Below, piece after piece: positions 22,943 through 25,770 of a stretch of 25,770 bases of DNA. Made by a program: the position numbers and the translations under genes. The stretch covers positions 1 to 25,770 of the forward strand of contig JAEZLX010000210.1 in assembly GCA_023415035.1 (NCBI GenBank). The letters are read 5' to 3'. Numbering within the stretch: the stretch's first letter is position 1; every line of letters starts with the position of its first letter. The stretch comes from Pseudomonadota bacterium (GTDB taxonomy: Bacteria > Pseudomonadota > Gammaproteobacteria > Burkholderiales > Burkholderiaceae_C). Under the pieces are notes generated by a model, which saw nothing but the letters and a program-made list of their open reading frames with translations, was not told the origin of the DNA and ran no database searches.

Positions 22943-24310
22943 TCAGACGAGCCGCTCGATCTTGCGATGGCGCCAGACCACCCGGAAATACGTGGTCTGC
23001 AGCGCCAGCATCGCCAGGTAGGCGACAGGAAACGCGATCCAGATGCCTTCCAGGCCCATGCTGCAGTTGAGCACCCAGGCCACCCCCATCTGCACCACCA
23101 GGATGCAGAAGATGGTGATGCCGGTGGGCACCAGCACGTCGCCGCTGGCGCGCATGATGCCGCCCAACACCGCCTGGAAGCCGAACACCAGCAGGCTCCA
23201 GAGCATGATGTGCAGCAGGTGCTCGCCCTGCACGCGCACGGCCTCGTCGGTGAGGAACAGGCCCAGCAGCGCGTGCGACAGCGCATAGCCCAGCAGCACG
23301 AAACCGCCGGTGATGGCCACGTTCAGCCACAGGCCCGTGCGCAGGATGGCGCCCAGGCGCTCCGTGGCGCCCGCGCCGATGGCCTGCGCCGCCAGGATGG
23401 AGGCCGTGATCGCGATCGACAGCGCCGGGAACTGCACGTAGTTGACGACCTGCGTCACGGCGCCGTAGGCCGCCGTGGCCTGCGAGCCGTGCTGGTTCAC
23501 CAGCGCCAGGATGACCAGTTCGGACACCGAGATGATCACCATCTGCACACTGGTGGGCAGGCCGATGCGCAGCACCTTGCCCAGGATCGCGCGGTCGAGC
23601 CGGAAGGCCGCCAGGAATGCGCGGTCGGGCGCCATCACATGACCCAGGCGTCGCAGCCGCACCGCCAGGAATGCCATCGCCGCCAGCGTGGCCAGCAGGC
23701 TCGCCACCGCCGCGCTCAGGATGCCCAACCGCGGCAGCCCCAGCCAGCCCTGGATGAGGGCCGGCGTCAGCACCAGTCCGACGGCGGTGGAGATCATCAG
23801 CGCCAGCAGCGGTGACACCGTGTCGCTGACGCCACGCAGCAGCTGGGTGAACAGGATGAAGACCAGCAGGAAGGGCATGGTCAGCATCATCACGCGTGCA
23901 TAGCGCAGCGCGTCCTCCAGCACGTCGGCGGGCGTGCCCAGCGCCATCATGGCCTCGCGGGCGAACAGCGCCCCCAGCACCGCCGCCGCCAGACCGATCA
24001 GGGCGCCCAGCGCCAGCGCCGCCCCAGTGATGGCACGCACCTTGGCCGGGTCGCGCGCGCCCCAGGCCTGCCCCACCAGCACAGAGGAGCCTGCCCCCAG
24101 GCCGATGACCAGCGAGACGAAGAAGAAGACGATCGGGAACATGCCGGCCACCGAGGCCAGGGCATGCGTGCCCAGCATCTGGCCGATGAAGATGCCGTTG
24201 AGGGTGCCGGACAGCCCCTGCAGGATGTTCGACAGGATCATCGGCCCGAGGAACATCATGTACACACGCCACAGCGGCGCGGGCTTGTCGGGAAGGTGCT
24301 TTGTGGTCAT
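22943..24310 (-). CDS. MATE-family multidrug/toxin efflux transporter
   Basis: This 455-residue inner-membrane protein has about twelve hydrophobic segments in two related halves. It carries MATE signatures such as LSGTLNGIFIGQMLG near residue 33, GLGAGSSVLVGQAWGARD near 70-87, and VTQVVNYVQFPALSIAITASILAAQAIGAG in the second half. MATE proteins export cationic compounds using Na+ or H+ gradients; the substrate cannot be inferred. The ATG at 24310 (MTTKHLPDKPAPLWRVYMMFLGP) places the first membrane segment normally. The frame is open 43 codons upstream with no transporter-like sequence. No strong ribosome binding site is visible. It is divergent from the FAD oxidoreductase and directly upstream of rnpB. 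Confidence 0.93.
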   Translation of the reverse strand: MTTKHLPDKPAPLWRVYMMFLGPMILSNILQGLSGTLNGIFIGQMLGTHALASVAGMFPIVFFFVSLVIGLGAGSSVLVGQAWGARDPAKVRAITGAALALGALIGLAAAVLGALFAREAMMALGTPADVLEDALRYARVMMLTMPFLLVFILFTQLLRGVSDTVSPLLALMISTAVGLVLTPALIQGWLGLPRLGILSAAVASLLATLAAMAFLAVRLRRLGHVMAPDRAFLAAFRLDRAILGKVLRIGLPTSVQMVIISVSELVILALVNQHGSQATAAYGAVTQVVNYVQFPALSIAITASILAAQAIGAGATERLGAILRTGLWLNVAITGGFVLLGYALSHALLGLFLTDEAVRVQGEHLLHIMLWSLLVFGFQAVLGGIMRASGDVLVPTGITIFCILVVQMGVAWVLNCSMGLEGIWIAFPVAYLAMLALQTTYFRVVWRHRKIERLV

Positions 24311-24341
24311 ATGGTCAGGACAAGGTGATCCACCCACAGCG

Positions 24342-24363
24342 GCCGGCGCCGTCCCGCGCCGGC
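24342..24363. repeat. Perfect inverted repeat in the MATE leader
   Basis: GCCGGCGC and GCGCCGGC form an 8-bp stem with a 6-base loop, 32 bases upstream of the MATE start codon in the 173-bp divergent gap. No T tract follows on either strand. It could be an operator or an mRNA leader hairpin. Confidence 0.5.
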
Positions 24364-24393
24364 AGGGCCTCGTCCGACCCTGGCAGGACGCGG

Positions 24394-24399
24394 ATTTTA
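24394..24399 (-). promoter_or_regulatory. Possible -10 of the MATE gene
   Basis: TAAAAT on the minus strand is one of the few AT-rich hexamers in this divergent gap and faces the MATE gene, leaving a leader of about 77 bases that includes the hairpin at 24342-24363. There is no matching -35, so the call is weak. Confidence 0.3.
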
Positions 24400-24483
24400 C
24401 GGGCAAGGTCCGGCGGACGAAGCCCGTGAACGGGGACAATAGGGGCTTGACCGACCTGCTTGATCAACACAAGCCACACGAAC

Positions 24484-25770
24484 ATGATCCGGATCGCCGA
24501 ACTCAAGCTGCCCCTGGCCGAGGTGCCCCATGAACAGCGCCGTGCCGCCGACGCCCCCCAGGAAACCGACGAAGACCGCGCGCCGCCGCCCCACCCCGTC
24601 GAAGCCCTGACACGGCTGGCGGCCCAGGCCCTGGGCGTGCCGCCCGGCGATATCGTGCGGCTGGACGTCTTCAAGCGCAGCTTCGACGCACGCAAGGCCG
24701 ACCTGATGGCGGTCTACATCGTCGACGTGGCACTGGCCAGCTCCGAGCAGGAAGCGCAGCTGCTGGCGCGCATCGGCGCCCACCCCCACATCCAGCCCAC
24801 ACCCGACATGGCCTGGCGCGCGCCCGGCCATGCGCCGGACGGCTGGCCCGCCAGCGAGGAAGACCGCCCGGTGGTCGTCGGCCTGGGCCCGTGCGGACTG
24901 CTGGCGGCGCTGACGCTGGCGGAAATGGGCCTGCGCCCCATCGTGCTCGAGCGCGGCAAGCCGGTGCGTGAACGCACCAAGGACACCTGGGGCCTGTGGC
25001 GCCAGCGCCGCCTCAACCCGCAGAGCAACGTGCAGTACGGCGAGGGCGGCGCCGGCCTGTTTTCAGACGGCAAACTCTACAGCCAGATCAAGGATCCGCG
25101 ATTCCTTGGCCGCCGCGTGATGCAGGCCTTCGTCGAGGCGGGCGCGCCGCCCGAAATCCTGTACACCGCGCACCCGCACATCGGCACCTTCAAGCTGGTC
25201 AAGGTGGTCGAGGCACTGCGCCGCAAGATCATCGCGCTGGGCGGCGATATCCGCTTCCAGCACCAGGTGCGCGGCGTGCGTCTGGCCACCGGCACCGACG
25301 GCCGCCAGCATCTGGCCGCGCTGACCGTGGAGCGACTGGACACGGGCGAACAACGGGAGATGCCGGTGCGCCGTGCCATCTTCGCGCTCGGCCACAGCTC
25401 GCGCGACACCTTCACGATGCTGCATGACACGGGCGTGTTCCTCGAACCCAAGCCGTTTTCGATCGGCGTGCGCATCGAGCACCCGCAAAGCGTGATCGAC
25501 CGCGCCCGCTGGGGCCGCCACGCCGGCCACCCCCTGCTGGGCGCCGCCGACTACAAACTCGTGCACCACGCCAGCAACGGCCGCACGTTCTACAGTTTCT
25601 GCATGTGCCCGGGCGGCACGGTGGTCGCGGCCACCAGCGAACCCGGCCGCGTCGTCACCAACGGCATGAGCCAGTACTCGCGCGCCGAGCGCAACGCCAA
25701 CGCCGGCATGGTGGTGGGCATCGACCCGGCGGACTTCCCCACACGCTTTCCGCAGGACAGGCCACTGTGG
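24484..25770 (+). CDS. NAD(P)/FAD-dependent oxidoreductase, COG2509-like (partial, 3' end beyond window)
   Basis: The visible 429 residues fit the uncharacterised FAD-dependent dehydrogenase family (COG2509). An N-terminal domain of about 110 residues (ALTRLAAQALGVPPGDIVRLDVFKRSFDARK) precedes the Rossmann FAD site VVVGLGPCGLLAALTLAEMG, with GxGxxG at 133-138 and the ribose-binding Glu at 156 (LERG). The family-typical NVQYGEGGAGLFSDGKL is at 182-198, IFALGHSSRDTF and KPFSIGVRIEHPQ follow, and FCMCPGG is near the end. Family members are about 530-570 residues, so roughly a quarter is missing. The ATG at 24484 is the first plausible start and keeps the N-terminal domain; no clear ribosome binding site is visible. 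The substrate is unknown. Confidence 0.92.
   Translation, partial: MIRIAELKLPLAEVPHEQRRAADAPQETDEDRAPPPHPVEALTRLAAQALGVPPGDIVRLDVFKRSFDARKADLMAVYIVDVALASSEQEAQLLARIGAHPHIQPTPDMAWRAPGHAPDGWPASEEDRPVVVGLGPCGLLAALTLAEMGLRPIVLERGKPVRERTKDTWGLWRQRRLNPQSNVQYGEGGAGLFSDGKLYSQIKDPRFLGRRVMQAFVEAGAPPEILYTAHPHIGTFKLVKVVEALRRKIIALGGDIRFQHQVRGVRLATGTDGRQHLAALTVERLDTGEQREMPVRRAIFALGHSSRDTFTMLHDTGVFLEPKPFSIGVRIEHPQSVIDRARWGRHAGHPLLGAADYKLVHHASNGRTFYSFCMCPGGTVVAATSEPGRVVTNGMSQYSRAERNANAGMVVGIDPADFPTRFPQDRPLW

Noticed and set aside
22655..23815. 386-codon plus-strand open frame across rnpB and opposite the MATE gene
   Set aside because: The first part is the complement of RNase P RNA and the rest is antisense to a clear membrane transporter.
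22905..24272. 455-codon minus-strand frame overlapping the MATE gene in another frame
   Set aside because: The in-frame MATE translation shows twelve membrane segments and family motifs; this frame is Gly/Arg/His-rich without any domain.

Overview
The window is a stretch of high-GC bacterial core chromosome, densely coded, with no mobile elements, CRISPR arrays or tRNAs that I could see. Protein sequences and gene order point to a betaproteobacterium of the order Burkholderiales, probably Comamonadaceae. The evidence is HslV with a short MESFHG propeptide, a DksA with one remaining zinc-finger cysteine and a long Lys/Ala/Pro tail, a type A RNase P RNA with betaproteobacterial sequence, and the order dapF-DUF484-xerC / COG0523-dksA-STAS-hslVU / mraZ. 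The taxonomic call is inference from familiarity, not from a search.

Region 1 (1-11182, minus strand) is the front part of the division and cell-wall (dcw) cluster. In transcription order it holds mraZ, rsmH, ftsL, ftsI, murE, murF, mraY, murD, ftsW and murG (cut by the window start). After an 8-bp gap between mraZ and rsmH, every junction overlaps by 1-11 bases, so the genes are probably translationally coupled. MurE/F/D make the UDP-MurNAc-pentapeptide, MraY and MurG make lipid I and lipid II, and FtsW/FtsI/FtsL polymerise and cross-link septal peptidoglycan. Upstream of mraZ are a candidate promoter and four GTG-containing repeats with exact 10-bp spacing, the expected MraZ operator.

Region 2 (11183-17739, minus strand) carries a His-rich COG0523 GTPase, then dksA, a large STAS-domain protein of unknown function, hslV and hslU. 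dksA, the STAS gene, hslV and hslU are closely spaced. A good match to a heat-shock (sigma-32) promoter sits in the short gap before hslV. DksA has a roughly 190-residue histone-H1-like N-terminal extension and lacks three of the four zinc ligands. Its mRNA leader contains two back-to-back hairpins.

Region 3 (17739-20788, minus strand) has dapF, a DUF484 gene and xerC (a common proteobacterial gene set), followed by an exported DsrE-family protein. DapF supplies the meso-diaminopimelate that MurE adds in region 1.

Region 4 (20823-25770) holds a plus-strand gene encoding a Nudix-metallo-beta-lactamase fold fusion, divergent from dapF. It is followed by rnpB (RNase P RNA) and a MATE-family transporter, both on the minus strand. 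A plus-strand FAD-dependent oxidoreductase runs off the window end.

I found no clear new defence or mobile system. The most interesting items are the STAS protein of unknown function embedded with dksA and hslVU, the tailed single-Cys DksA beside a metal-binding GTPase, the acidic/proline-rich insertion in MurD, and several regulatory sites readable from the sequence.
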